Shown here: in pieces, positions 41,764 through 52,638 of the stretch
How positions within the stretch are numbered: the first letter of the stretch is position 1
Layout of the letters: every line of letters begins with the position of its first letter
Assembly: GCA_030407085.1 (NCBI GenBank)
Contig: CM059582.1
Span: 134,575,001 to 134,639,000 of the forward strand
From: Trichopria drosophilae
Lineage: Eukaryota; Arthropoda; Insecta; Hymenoptera; Diapriidae
Length of the DNA stretch: 64,000 bases
Direction: 5' to 3'
Notes under the pieces: model-generated
What the model was told of the DNA's origin: nothing
The model's database searches: none
What the model saw: only the letters and a program-made list of their open reading frames with translations
Translations under genes and position numbers: made by a program

Positions 41764-42576
41764 GTGCTAATTCTTGTTCGCGTTATTTGTGCAAAGTGCT
41801 ACAAGTATGTAAGCGATTTCGTCAAGTGTCCCGTTTGCGAAAAGTGTTTTCACGAGTCTTGCGGACGACTGTACATACGCGGAAAATCGGAATCTGTGTG
41901 TTGCATGCGCAACACACAGATTCCGAACACGGCCGTTAGAGCCGATACCAACGCGATTCGAACCGATCTTTCGAATTTAGCATCTGCCGTACAGCAGAAC
42001 ACCGCCTTATGCAATGCTCTAAAATCGGATGTAGAATATATGAATAAGAGCAATGCCCTTGCACGACCAACTACGTACCTCATAGTAAATGGTATACCAA
42101 ATCGGTGCTCTCTGCCGTGTAATGACATTATGCTCCGCGTGCTGACCCACTTAAAATTGCCTGGTTTATTGAGCGACATCTTAAAAATCGATAAAATTGA
42201 ACGTAATGGACCATCAACCTCTTATTCTGCTGCTGCAAGTTCGACAATTCCTACACAGCATTTCTCCTTAAAAATACGCCTTAAATCTGTTGACGTGCGA
42301 AATTTTATTGTCGAAACAAAGCGTAAGTTGGGGAAAATTATCGTCCAGGAATTATTCCCGGAATTATCCAAAGATGCTAACGCTGACAAAACTGTGTATG
42401 TTAACGAGTTCTTGCCCTCGTCGACCTACAATTTGATTAAAAAAGCCGAACTTGCGGCTAATAACGCAGGTTATAAGCGCGTTTGGGCAAGAGATGGCAA
42501 TGTTTTTGTAAGAAAAGATGGCGGCACCCCCGAGTTGTTAATTGCCACAGAACAAGATCTTAATAACATTGTCTGA
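41764..42576 (+). CDS. Non-LTR copy C ORF1 with PHD-like zinc finger, intact
   Basis: 270 residues without a break. N-terminus: CAKCYKYVSDFVKCPVCEKC, FHESCGR and SVCC, a Cys4-His-Cys3 finger of PHD/RING type that is common at the N-end of CR1-like ORF1. Middle: ARPTTYLIVNGIPNRCSLPC (RRM-like beta strand), IMLRVLTHLKLPGL. C-terminus: FIVETKRKLGKIIVQELFPE, YVNEFLPSSTYNLIKKAELA, KRVWARDGNVFVRK. The protein binds the element RNA. It ends in TGA followed by CAA, with the same frame open into ORF2. The start ATG at 41764 is the first ATG upstream of the finger and lies just after the CT repeat, so the true 5' end may be lost. Confidence 0.85.
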   Translation: MLILVRVICAKCYKYVSDFVKCPVCEKCFHESCGRLYIRGKSESVCCMRNTQIPNTAVRADTNAIRTDLSNLASAVQQNTALCNALKSDVEYMNKSNALARPTTYLIVNGIPNRCSLPCNDIMLRVLTHLKLPGLLSDILKIDKIERNGPSTSYSAAASSTIPTQHFSLKIRLKSVDVRNFIVETKRKLGKIIVQELFPELSKDANADKTVYVNEFLPSSTYNLIKKAELAANNAGYKRVWARDGNVFVRKDGGTPELLIATEQDLNNIV

Positions 42577-43345
42577 CAACCAAAGCAGAATCTTGTTAAT
42601 CAATGTGTATCAAGTAACGTGTCTTCGTCCGATTCCTCATCGTCTCTAAAAATTTCGTGTATAAATATAAATTCACTGCGTGCTCATCTGCAAGATGTGG
42701 AAAATGAATTATCAGACTGCACAACACACATCCTGGCAGTCACCGAAACATGGATGACACCGTTTGTTGATTCATCGTGTGTTGCCGTTAAAAACTATAA
42801 TTTTGTCCGTAATGATCGGGCGCTTCGCAGCGATGGGCAAACACGCTTTATTTTTGGGGGAGGTGTCGCATGTTTCCTCCACAAATCTTTATCTTACACT
42901 ATTCTAGAGTGCTCAGTAAATGAAAGCATTGACACCCCAGAATATCGTTTTTTGGATATCAAATCGTCTTCAAGAAATTTGTTATTTATAGTTATATACC
43001 GACGCCCTCATGGGCAACTTCTCGCGGAATTTATAGTTAAGTTTAATACATATATTTCTAAATATAAGAACATAATTGTAACAGGCGATTTAAACTGTAA
43101 TTTGTTAGAGAATAGATTTGATTCTGTATATCTCCAAAATTTTGGGAACCACCCATTATTCTTGTGTTTCTACTTCTCAGCTGGATGTTATGCTAGTCGA
43201 TTCTTCAGATAAAATTAAAAGTTTTTCTACGTCTCCTACTCCTTTTGCGGCTTTTCATTGTCTTATTACGATTCAATACGAATTCACGAACTTCAATTCC
43301 AACAAACAAGCACGAACAAACTCTGGTCTTGCCTACGAAAATTAG
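42577..43345 (+). pseudogene. Non-LTR copy C ORF2, endonuclease part
   Basis: It follows the ORF1 TGA in the same frame with no ATG: QPKQNLVNQCVSSNVSSSDS then LKISCININSLRAHL, AVTETWMT, YNFVRNDRALRS, FGGGVACFLHKSLSY, VIYRRPHG and VTGDLNCNLL. These are AP-type endonuclease motifs (N-I-N, E-T-W, R-R-P, G-D-x-N). A shift near 43130 leads to LDVMLVDSSDKIKSF and the frame is lost after 43345. Confidence 0.85.
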
Positions 43346-43369
43346 GACTTGCTAATCAGCCATCACAGT

Positions 43370-44216
43370 CAGCACTTCCTCATTTCTCACCCATTGCATT
43401 AAATCGTCATTTCGCGCAAATATCGTCATCTCACCCGTCTTGTGACTCAACAACATTATCATGCTCCCATTACCTAATTTCCATACAACATTCACCTTTA
43501 CTGCTATTAATCATCATGATGTCCTACTTAGTCTTAATCTAGTTGCACAAAAATCACGTGAGCTTAGTCCCGATCATCTTCCTTTAGAGTACTTAAAATC
43601 CATGTTTACAACCATTGCACCATATTTAACATCCATTTTCAATCTTTCACTCATCTCTGGCTATTTCCCCTCCCATTTGGAAATCAACTTACATCATACC
43701 ACTTAAGAAAATCGCTAACCCCTTAAGTCCTTCTGACATCCGTCCAATCACAAATCCTCCCCACCTCTCTAAGGTCATTCATTCCCTTGTCACCCAGCAG
43801 ATCACAAAATATTTAGAGATAAATCGTATACTGCATCCCAAACAATGTGGATTCTGTAAATTTCACAGCACTCTCAACTGCCTACTACCCATTATGGATG
43901 ATGTACGTTTGTGTATAGATCGTGGGGCAGTTACTATTTTGGTACTGTTCGATTTCTCAAAAGCCTTTGACTCCTTAAACCATGTCGTGATTCTAACCTG
44001 CTTTAGAGACAAAAGCTTTGAGGAATCAACATTGAGATGGCTGCATTCTTATCTCACAAATCGCTCTCGCACAATAATTGGCCCGGATCGTTTAACATCT
44101 AATCCTAAGTATACTACTTCCGGCGTTCCACAAGGTTCGAGCTTAGGCCCCATATTATTCATTATTGTTATCAATACCTTATTCTCGAGACTTAAATACT
44201 GCAAACACACTACCAT
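43370..44216 (+). pseudogene. Non-LTR copy C ORF2, RT part (truncated)
   Basis: SRELSPDHLPLEYLKSMFTT, APYLTSIFNLSLISGYFP, a shift, IRPITNPPHLSKVIHSLV, then ILVLFDFSKAFDSLNHVV (catalytic Asp) and SGVPQGSSLGPILFIIVINT. It stops at CACTACCATCA (44216) before the FADD block, where copy D begins. Confidence 0.85.
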
Positions 44217-44320
44217 CAGTAGCCCCTTCCAAGCGGGTTTACCACACGCTTGTAGCCTTCTCTCTTTAACGCACGTTCGGCTATATTTCGGGAACTTATT
44301 ATCTCGTGCACGCTTCTCAA

Positions 44321-45257
44321 ATGGAGAATTGCAATAAATGCAATGCCGAACTCGTTGGCGACGACAAAATACAATGTGTTGTTTGCGCACTTGCATTTCA
44401 TGTAGATTGCAAACCTGAAAATGCGGCCACGACTGCATCGGGTGCATTTGTTTGTTGCGTTAATACACCTGCCGCTAAGAGCAAAAAAAGGAAGCTTAAC
44501 TCAACTCTGCTCGCTCCGCCACGTCTTCTCCGTTCCAATAGCGCTACTTCTGTAGAATAGGATACGTCCGATACGTGTGCCGTACCTCCTGCGCCACAAC
44601 TATATCTTGATCGACAAGAACAATTTAACGCGCTACGGAATGCGCGCTTTGAAGAAATAAATGGAAAGATGGATCGAATATTGAAGCTGGAGGAGCGAGT
44701 AGAAGACATAGAAGTTAGTGTAAAATCACTCCAAACTGAAGTATGACATTCGGAACTGCGATTTAATAATCACAGGGATTCCTCCGAAAGGCATGGAAGA
44801 TTTGCGACAAATTTCGCTTAAAATTGCCGAAGTTTTGAATGTGACGCTTCACATAGAAGACATTCTTTCCGCTTATCGGCTACAACGAACAAATGGCACC
44901 GACTCATCTGCTTCCATGCTTGCGTCTTCGTCAACGCAAACATCCCATAGGCACCCAGCAATACTGGTAAAGCTCTCCAATCCCGACCTACGATTTGCCT
45001 TCATCAAAGGTATGAGAGCTAAGAAGATGCTATTTACCACCGCCATTGATAACTCTTATGTGAAAAACCGCGTTTTAATCAATGAGCACTTACCATCTGC
45101 GACGCTTAATTTACTCAGAAAAGCACGTGCGTTAGTGAAGGACCATCCGCATAAGTATGTTTACACCTATCACGGCATTGTACGTTTTCGACCAACTAAC
45201 GGCGCTAACGCGATTGACATTACTTGCGAGGAAGATCTTCGAAGAATTAGCGATTGA
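44321..45257 (+). pseudogene. Non-LTR copy D ORF1 with PHD-like finger
   Basis: ATG at 44321: MENCNKCNAELVGDDKIQCV, VCALAFHVDCK, FVCCVN, a C-x2-C ... C-x2-C ... H-x2-C ... CC finger. Then a basic segment, a stop after SATSVE, a coiled-coil-like part (RFEEINGKMDRILKLEERVE DIEV) and a second shift near 44745. The C-terminal half (44793-45257) is open: EDLRQISLKIAEVLNV, LVKLSNPDLRFAFIKGMRAK, VLINEHLPSATLNLLRKARA, HKYVYTYHGIVRFR. It ends TGA followed by CGT, in the same frame as ORF2. Confidence 0.82.
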
Positions 45258-47672
45258 CGTTTGGCATGTGGCACTCTTAGTGTTCGCGAAAATAGTGAAA
45301 CGGTAGCATCGACGTCCGGAAGCAACCAGGCTTTAATTAATTCAATAATTCTAGTAAACTCTAACTATATTAATCTAAAAGTATGTCATATTAATGTTCA
45401 ATCTCTCGGCTCTGCTAATAAATTTTCTTTTTTTAAATCTTATTTCACCGAAAATTTTTATCATATTATTATTCTTTCTGAAACCTGTTTTAATACTAAA
45501 ACTGTTGACTCCTATTTTTCTTTTTTTATATATTTTCTTGATTAATTATCACTTGATTCGCAATGACCGCAAGTATAAGCTCGGTGGAGGTGTTGCTATG
45601 TATATTCATACTGCTCTAAATTACAAAATCTTGGAAAAATCTGAATGCTCTTCCGTTAACCCCCTCGAGTTTATGCTTGTTGAAGTCGGTCACAGCGCTA
45701 CTACGAACCTCAGAGTGCTACTTGCGGTTATCTATCGACCACCGATGAAAGCTCTTCTCGAACTATTTGAATCTGTACTGCAAAAACATAGCTGTAACTA
45801 TGATCGAATCATTATTATGGGTGATTTCAATGTTGACTTAAATCGTGCTAATTTTGAATCTACATATTTACAGCAGTTTGCCGCAGCCAATGCTCTTCAA
45901 ATCGTGCCATATCATCCTACTAATCATACGAACCGAACTGATACATGGATTGACCACTGCCTTGTCGATAACCTTACAAATGTCCTAGGACATAGCCAAG
46001 CCAATTTACCTTTTATCTGTGGCCATGATCTGATAGATAACGAATGTAAGATTGGAACACTGAAAGCAAAGCCGACACAAATCACATGTAGAGACTATCG
46101 CTCGTTCGATGTATCGAGTTTGCATAGGGACCTGAGTAGCTATGATTGGAATATTTTTAATTCTGTTTCTCCACTGAATAACGTGAACTTACTCACCAAT
46201 ACGCTTAGTCATCGTCTATTGCAAACTTTTGATAAGCACGCCCCTAAGGACACCTTTACACCGACTCACAAGCTTTCCCCTTGGATTTCACCTCAGCTAC
46301 TTAGACTTAAATACGAGAGAAATAGCCTTTTATGTGCTTATCGCAGGACCAGGGACCCCTCATTAAGAATTAGACTCATTTCTGCTAATAAGGCTAATAA
46401 GCAGGCATGGGTATTAGCGAGAGCAAACTACTATCGAAACAAACTTACTAATATTCGGGATGCTAAGACCATGTGGAGGGAGTTGCGCAACCTTGATCTG
46501 GTGGCTTCCAATAAAGCTGTTAAACCATTGTGTTGCACTTTGGATGAACTCAATTCCTTTCACACAGCTTCTGTTTCTCCTTACACTGATCTTTTCGACC
46601 TAAATTTCGATGAAGACTTTTATCACGGAGATTTTAACGACAGTAGATTTTTCTTCGCTAATGTTACCATCGAGGACGTAGCTGCTCGTTTGTCGGAAGC
46701 AAACTCGGAAGCATGTGGCTCTGATTCGATACCTATTAGTTTTTACATCAAATCATTCCCTGTCATTGCCCCTCACATAGTTCATCTCATCAATGAATCG
46801 CTTAATTTATCCATCTTTCCTGCTGATTGGAAAAAATCATTAATGATACCCATTAGCAAAATTACTAACCCTGTTTCTCCTGCTCATTACCGCCTTATCA
46901 CTATTGTTCCTGCTCTCTCTAAAATACTATAACGTATTGTTTTCAATCAGCTACTTGGGTTCCTGAATAACAGTAATTGGTTTGATTCTCACCAATCGGG
47001 TTTCCGTAAAAACTACAGCACGAAAACAGCACTATTATATGTATCTAAATATTGCAGGCAAGCAATTGACAATCGCATGATAACTATTGTTATCCTCTTT
47101 GACTTTAGCCGTGCGTTCGATACTATTAGTCATAGGCTTTTGCTGCAGAAACTAAAAATGGCTAATTTATCGGATACCGCTATTCGGTGCTTTGCGTCTT
47201 ATCTCTCGTGACGATCTCAGGCCGTCACAGGGGTGGATTGGATGGCATTAGATCGTCGTGGCTTCCAGTGGGTGCTGGAGTGCCCCAAGGTTCTGTGTTA
47301 GGACCTTTGTTGTTTTCAGTTTTTATTAACGATCTACCTGGGGTTCTCCATCATAGTGATCATATGATTTTCGCTGACGCCCAAATTTTTCTTAAATGTC
47401 GTGTTTCAGAACTTGACATCGCCATTGCAAAGGTAACATCCGATATCACTCGCTTCTGTCAATGGGCGAATACCAATGACCTCGTCCTTAACTTGGAAAA
47501 AACTAAGGCATTAATTGTCGGCAGTGCTTTTTATCTGAACTCCTTTAATGCTGTTTCGATCACACCGATTGTTATTAATAATTCGGTCATACCATGGGTT
47601 AAATCGGTGAGGAACTTGGGTCTCGTGTTTGATGAAACGCTCTCGTGGAAGTACCATCTTGAAACGTGCAGG
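45258..47672 (+). pseudogene. Non-LTR copy D ORF2 (endonuclease and RT), FADD changed to FADA
   Basis: It follows ORF1 in frame with no ATG (RLACGTLSVRENSETVASTS ... KVCHINVQSLGS). EN: LSETCFN, a shift near 45540, LIRNDRKYKLGGGVAMYIHT, AVIYRPPMKALL, IMGDFNVDLNRA, CGHDL. Linker (46100-46600), then RT: PISKITNPVSPAHYRLITIV, stop at 46930, SGFRKNYSTKTALL, ITIVILFDFSRAFDTISHRL, a stop near 47210, GVPQGSVLGPLLFSVFINDL and IFADAQIFLK (47368). The second Asp of the catalytic pair is Ala, which alone would kill the polymerase. It ends at SVRNLGLVFDETLSWKYHL, so the C-terminal domain is missing. Confidence 0.88.
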
Positions 47673-48185
47673 TTAGATAAATAAGCGGACTCGAGAGACA
47701 GATTGTAGGTAAAAGAATATCTTTATTATTTCTTCTTCTTTTTTCGATTCTTTCATATAAATGCACGTATATAGAATTCTGAGAGAACGCTTCTCTTTTT
47801 ATCAGCCCTTTAATGGCTCGGATAACTCCACCTGCAAGGAGAAAAATAGGTTTATTGCATTCAATTTTAGAGGGAACCTGCCTACCTGACCTTGACAGGG
47901 ACACTCGGCGCGTTGACCTGAGTGCCGCTGCAAGTTAATGCTAAATGCACTTACTCAACCCGCCCACGGATACTTATGTAGCCGAGTCGATCGACAGACT
48001 GTGCAAGGCGGCCTGGCGACGACTGACCCCTACCTCGAGAATTTCCCCCAAATTTATAGGCCGGAGTGTCGCGCCGGCACGCGACACTCACTCTCTCTCC
48101 CACTCGCACACCCCACTCCAGTGTTGCCAGATGATTGAAAATGTTGCCAGATGATTGAAAATGTTCCCTCTAGGGGAAGTCTCAT
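47673..48185 (-). other. LTR- or promoter-like segment, minus strand
   Basis: The segment is richer in GC than its surroundings. Read on the minus strand it has GGCCTATAAATTTGG (TATA box at about 48052-48058), followed by a GTCAGTCGTCG initiator-like string and downstream GAGTAAGTG donor-like sequence. It replaces copy D abruptly at 47672. It could be a solo LTR, but I cannot define its ends or a target duplication. Confidence 0.3.
48122..48161. repeat. 20-bp tandem duplication
   Basis: TGTTGCCAGATGATTGAAAA occurs twice in a row. Confidence 0.95.
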
Positions 48186-48716
48186 TTTCCTCCAAAATTT
48201 TCTCCAGAATTCCTCTAAACATTCAAATTTGAAACATAGGCATATATTTCCTAAAACGCGTCGTTACATGTGTATATATGTATGCGTAAAGGGCGTAAAG
48301 TAATATATTTAAGTATACGATTGAATAAGTACATAAAGTATTCTATATACATTCATGCGTTTGTACATACATAAACGCAACACATATTGATATGCCTATA
48401 CATAGTACATCATAGATATGTTCTTAAACCAGTATTCCCTAGTTCCATGAATGATTGATAAAAAAAACTAGAAAAACTAAAACAAAAAATGAAATATTCT
48501 GTCACTATAGAGAAATTGGTTTATAAAGTTAAATTCACATGGGTAGGAAGTACATACAAATGCATACAAACACAATATTTATAACCAAATTATGTTTAAT
48601 TCTCCTTAGTATTACATGTCTAACAATAATTGTAATTATATAAAATAGAAACCTGTAAACATAAAATCTAAGAAATAAAATATTTCAACTTTTAAAGCAT
48701 TTTATAAAATTGTTTA
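48186..48716. other. AT-rich interval, nothing recognised
   Basis: No gene. ATACATA-type strings are frequent. Confidence 0.4.
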
Positions 48717-48807
48717 CAGGCCCTTTTATAACTATTTATAAACTTTTTTTCTTAATAATTAAATAAAATCTTTGTAACTCTTTTTCATTCTTCTTAGTAA
48801 ACTATGG

Positions 48808-50738
48808 TCACTCTTCCAAAGAACCATTTTCGTTTGCATCTGAGAAAATGTTCAATACGTCCACAATATTATCATTAGCTGTATACATGTCTTTTGAATT
48901 AAATTTTTTTAACATTTCCGGAGAATGTTGAAAATACCTGCAATCCGTAGGTGCAGTGCAACGTACATGTAAAATTGCTTCGACCATGTCAACCAATAAC
49001 TTATTTCTTAATTTATCCTTTACTACATTCACAATAGAAAAACATCGTTCAACTGCTGCATTTGAAATTGGTAAACTATATAATAAAAACACTAATTTAC
49101 AAATGTGTTTGAATTTCCTTTCTCCTGCAGCATTTCTGATACCATATATTTCATTCCAGTACTCCAATGTAGTTTTCTTCGGTTCAATTTCGACTGCACT
49201 TAATAAGTTCCATTCTGCAACGGTGGCATCAATATCTTCGCAAACTTTTATAAAATAAGTAGCAATATCCGTTATGTCTGGCTTAATTGCAGACGATGCG
49301 TTCTTTTGGGAAAAAGCTGAGATGTTCTTCAAAATGTTAATATTTTCTGGAATCCGGACTTGTACTTCTGTAGCCAATGCAATCACAAAATCTCGGCACC
49401 TTACTTTAATTTCATCCAAGGTACTTTTCGGAATATTGCGACTATTCATGTTACAGTCGAACCCAACATTTATACAATCTACTGGCATCAGAAATGACTT
49501 AAAACTGAAATTGAGGAGTTCAGTACGTACTGTTTTTCGCAATTGCTCCGGAGTAACTATTTTTTGCAAAATAGAATAAAACAAATCGTTTAAATCGGTG
49601 AATAATTTAAGTGGGTCTGCAACATCTGACTGAAAATGTACATTCATTTCAATAACTGGTTTTAATGTATAATATACAACTGACAAATATATCTTATTAA
49701 TGTCAGAATTGTACATGTTGAATAATTCTCCAGCAACATAACATTTTTCCTTGTGTTGAGCTATTTGCAAATGCAACTTCAATGCATCCCATTGCTTTAA
49801 AACAATTGAAACTGCTCGTATTCGAACAAGCCATCTGGTATCGCTCATTTTAGGTATCTTTTCAGGAACTTCATCATAAAGAGTTTTATATAGCACTTTA
49901 TATTCCAGCTGTCTTTTCGAGCTATGAGAAAACCAGGTATGAGAAGCTCGAACCATATAATCTAAGTGTTTCGGTAAAACATTACAAGCATTTTCAGCGG
50001 CTAAATGCAATGAATGGCATATGCATTTATTGATCACAATATGTGGGACTTTCTCCTTTAAAATTGTTGACAAGAAGTGATTTTTTCCAACATTAACGCT
50101 AGCACCATCCACTCCTATACCTATCATGTGCATAATATCTAAGGTGTCCTTCTCTAACCGATTTATAATAGCTTCTGCGATGGCATCAGATGTTCCCGAT
50201 TGCATTTCGATTAATCGATAAAAGGCTGTGACAATATTCGCCTGCTTTTCACTGTAATATCTGACAACTATACATAAAAGTTTCGTAGAATCTATGGCAG
50301 TTGATTCATCTACGATCAAAGAGAAAAAACTGTCACCAATGTCTATTAACAGAGCTTCAACTATTGAAGGAGACAAATTATTTTTAATTAATGCAGCACA
50401 TTTCGATCTTTGCATCTGAATTTCTTTTAACACTAATGATTATTTATCGAGAGCTTTAACTACGTGTGATAGATGATCAATCGACCTGACAGATGTATGT
50501 TCAGCAATGTAAAAAGCTAACCTCAATTCTGCAATTTTTCTATTTACTGTTAAAGCAGGCTTTATATACATTTCAATTTTCGGAACGTGCTTTAAGTTTT
50601 TATCAGTGAGGATACTTCGTTTGTGCTTATCTGATTTTGCGTGTTCGACTAGAGTTTTCTTTTTAGCGGCCAAATTACATTTACAATATAAGCAATAAGC
50701 TCTTTTGTCGTCACCATCTGGAGATTTCGCTAACCATC
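48808..50738 (-). pseudogene. hAT transposase exon 2, one premature stop
   Basis: It starts after an acceptor (CAATTACAG) with GWLAKSPDGDDKRAYCLYCK and LVEHAKSDKH, a BED-like finger (C-x2-C ... H-x5-H). Then SLIVDESTAIDSTKLLCIVV (first Asp), GIGVDGASVNVGKNHFLSTI (second Asp), CICHSLHLAAENACNVLPKH and KMSDTRWLVRIRAV (the C/H-x-x-H and R-W of hAT). The C-terminal dimerisation block is LPISNAAVERCFSIVNVVKD. A TAA in frame at 50440 (KALDK*SLVLKEIQ) is the only stop seen over 620 codons. It resembles ZMYM- or FAM200-like hAT proteins. The product cuts at the TIRs, normally giving an 8-bp target duplication. Confidence 0.92.
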
Positions 50739-50943
50739 CTGTAATTGTAACAGTTTATCGCGTGAAAAAACAAATTTATTAAAAAAGTATACATATTTAT
50801 ACATATATATATATCGGGCATTCCACGTCAACCGGATCATTTGGCTGGCCAAAATTCATTACCGCCAAAAAAATTGTTTCAGGGCTTAAAATTTAGCTCA
50901 GTATATCTACTTTTAATTTCCGTGTGGTATTTTTGAAAATTCA

Positions 50944-51660
50944 AAATGGCGGCTCCAATACGGTGCTTAAAAAGACCACACTTTCGAAAACGAGAGTAAA
51001 AACCTTTCATACAGTTTTTTTGCCTAAGAAAAATACCATTTTAGAATTTAGTTCTTTGTTATTGGATGCTCCAATTACGAATCTCGTATTAGAATTTTGA
51101 AATTGAAATGGCGGATCCAATATGGCGGAAGAATTTGTACAAAGTGATCGGATGTTGCTGAAACTTGTTTCTCGCGAGTTTTCGGGGTCGCAGAATACGA
51201 TTCTGATGTTAGATTTTGAAAATTCAAATTGGCGGATCCAATATGGCGGATGAATTTGTAAAAAGTGATCGGATGTTACTGAAACTTGTTTCTCGGGGGT
51301 TTTCGGGGTCGCAGAATACGATTCTGAACTTAGACTTTAAAGATTCAAAAGGGCGGATTCAATATGGCGGATGAATTTTTAAGAAGTGAACGGATGTTGC
51401 TGAAACTTGTTTCTCGGGGGTTTTCGGGGTCACAGAATACGATTCTGAACTTAGATTTTAAAGATTCAAAATGGCGGATCCAATATGGCGGATGAATTTT
51501 TAAGAAGTGAACGGATGTTGCTGAAACTTGTTTCTCGGGGGTTTTCGGGGTCGCAGAATACGATTCTGAACTTAGATTTTAAAGATTCAAAATGGCGGAT
51601 CCAATATGGCGGATGAATTTTTGAAAAGTGATTGGGCGTTGTTGAAACTTGTTCCTTTTT
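50944..51660. repeat. 121-bp tandem array in the left arm (ATGGCGG units)
   Basis: GGCGGATCCAATATGGCGG-type cores occur at about 51109, 51230, 51351, 51472 and 51593, a step of about 121 bp; a divergent one lies at 50945. Between cores: GAATTTTT(A/G)A(A/G)AAGTG, GAAACTTGTTTCTCG and GGGTCGCAGAATACGATTCTGA. The mirror array is at 54690-55245. Confidence 0.93.
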
Positions 51661-51736
51661 GGAAGATTAAGATTCTTATTTGGAATATGCCAAATCTTCA
51701 GTCAATTCGTTCGAATGTGCGGCATCAATTAAGCTT

Positions 51737-52555
51737 TTAAAATTTTGTGGTATGACGCAGACGCAGATGTTGTTCGGCCTGAAGACTAGCGCGCGTTGGT
51801 TCCCTTTTTAAAGTCGCGCCGATACCATCGCATGCTCCTTTTCCATGCGCTGTCGCATGAAAATGCCATTCAGCTTCAATGCCGAAATCTATTTTGTGAT
51901 ACATGAGATTACTCATTTGGAATCTATTTTTATAATGTTGTACCGCACCATCGGTAACATAAATTACATGTTGTACGCGTGGGCACACTTTTTTTATTTC
52001 AGGAATAATAGTTTGTTGCATTACATACACGGCAGATGTATCATGAGTCAAGCTGTTTGATAATAATATATTACTAAAATGGATTATTGTACCTTCTGAT
52101 TTGTAGTAGAAAACGACAGGATGAACCGTATATTGGTCGTTGCTGCAATAAAACCCTTGTGCTCCATTTTGTACAACGAATGCGAAGTTTTTCGAGAAAT
52201 CACTGTGAACTAATACTTCACCGTATTGAAGGTTCGCTTTACGTTCTTCTACATATTGCGACTGACTCTTAGAAATAAAGTGGTGCAAATCGAATTCAGG
52301 CAATCTAGAGCACAGTCTGTCAACATAAGTATCTATTGAAAAACATTCTTTTATCAATGCACATCTGTCAGTGGATTGCCACGTGCTGCAAAGAATTTGC
52401 GAAATTTCCTTCTCTTCCAAAACACGCGATACATAATCTGAAAATTTATCCAAGTGAGGACAAGACTCACACTCCCGTAAGTAGCAATTAGGTTTTGGGC
52501 TAGAACAAAGTGCAAAATTGATGCAATCATTGTAATCTTTTATGGAATATTCCAA
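51737..52555 (-). pseudogene. Unclassified transposase, C-terminal half
   Basis: 272 residues: CYLRECESCPHL (C-x-x-C), QYGEVLVHSDFSKNFAFVVQ, HPVVFYYKSEGTIIHFSN, HVIYVTDGAVQHYKNRFQMS, KIDFGIEAEWHFHATAHGKG, ACDGIGATLKREPTRASLQ. HSDFSKN, TDGA-x-QHYKNR and W-H-F-x-A-T-x-HGKG-x-CDG-x-G are strongly conserved with the second copy at 63 kb. The Asp residues of HSD and TDG, with the late D-G, are my candidate metal-binding set. After RASLQAE the frame runs into QHLRLRHTTKF, which is an internal piece of the same gene read in the wrong frame, so the true C-terminus is missing. It works at the element ends if it is a transposase; nothing here tests that. Confidence 0.7.
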
Positions 52556-52638
52556 ATCAATTCGTTCAAATGTGCGGCATCAAGTAAACTTTAAAAATTT
52601 TGATGTATGACGCAGACGCAGATGTTGTGCGTACCTGC
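52549..52638. repeat. 90-bp segment duplicated from the 3' end of the arm (partner 51687-51776)
   Basis: ACGCAGACGCAGATGTTGT, GTGCGGCATCAA and TTCGTTC(A/G)AATGTGCGG occur in both places in the same order and strand. At 52549-52638 the segment fits the coding context (GTHNICVCVIHQNF ... YSIKDYNDCINF). The copy at 51687-51776 (and in the mirror arm at 54590-54680) is therefore the misplaced one. Confidence 0.85.

Larger units (their letters stand above)
41759..44216 (+). mobile_element. Non-LTR retrotransposon copy C, 3' truncated by copy D
   Basis: ORF1 (41764-42576) and a damaged ORF2 (42577-44216) end abruptly where the 5' region of non-LTR D starts (44217). About 1 kb of ORF2 between the endonuclease and the RT is deleted near 43330-43460. 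Another fragment of the same family is at 60486-60815. Confidence 0.85.
44217..47672 (+). mobile_element. Non-LTR retrotransposon copy D, inserted into copy C
   Basis: It has a 5' leader of about 100 bases, then ORF1 (44321-45257) and ORF2 (45258-47672). It ends inside the post-RT region at 47672, where an LTR-like sequence begins. It is a different family from C: the proteins share layout but little wording. Confidence 0.85.

Noticed and set aside
48956..49579. Two 100-aa plus-strand ORFs
   Set aside because: They lie opposite the well-supported hAT transposase.
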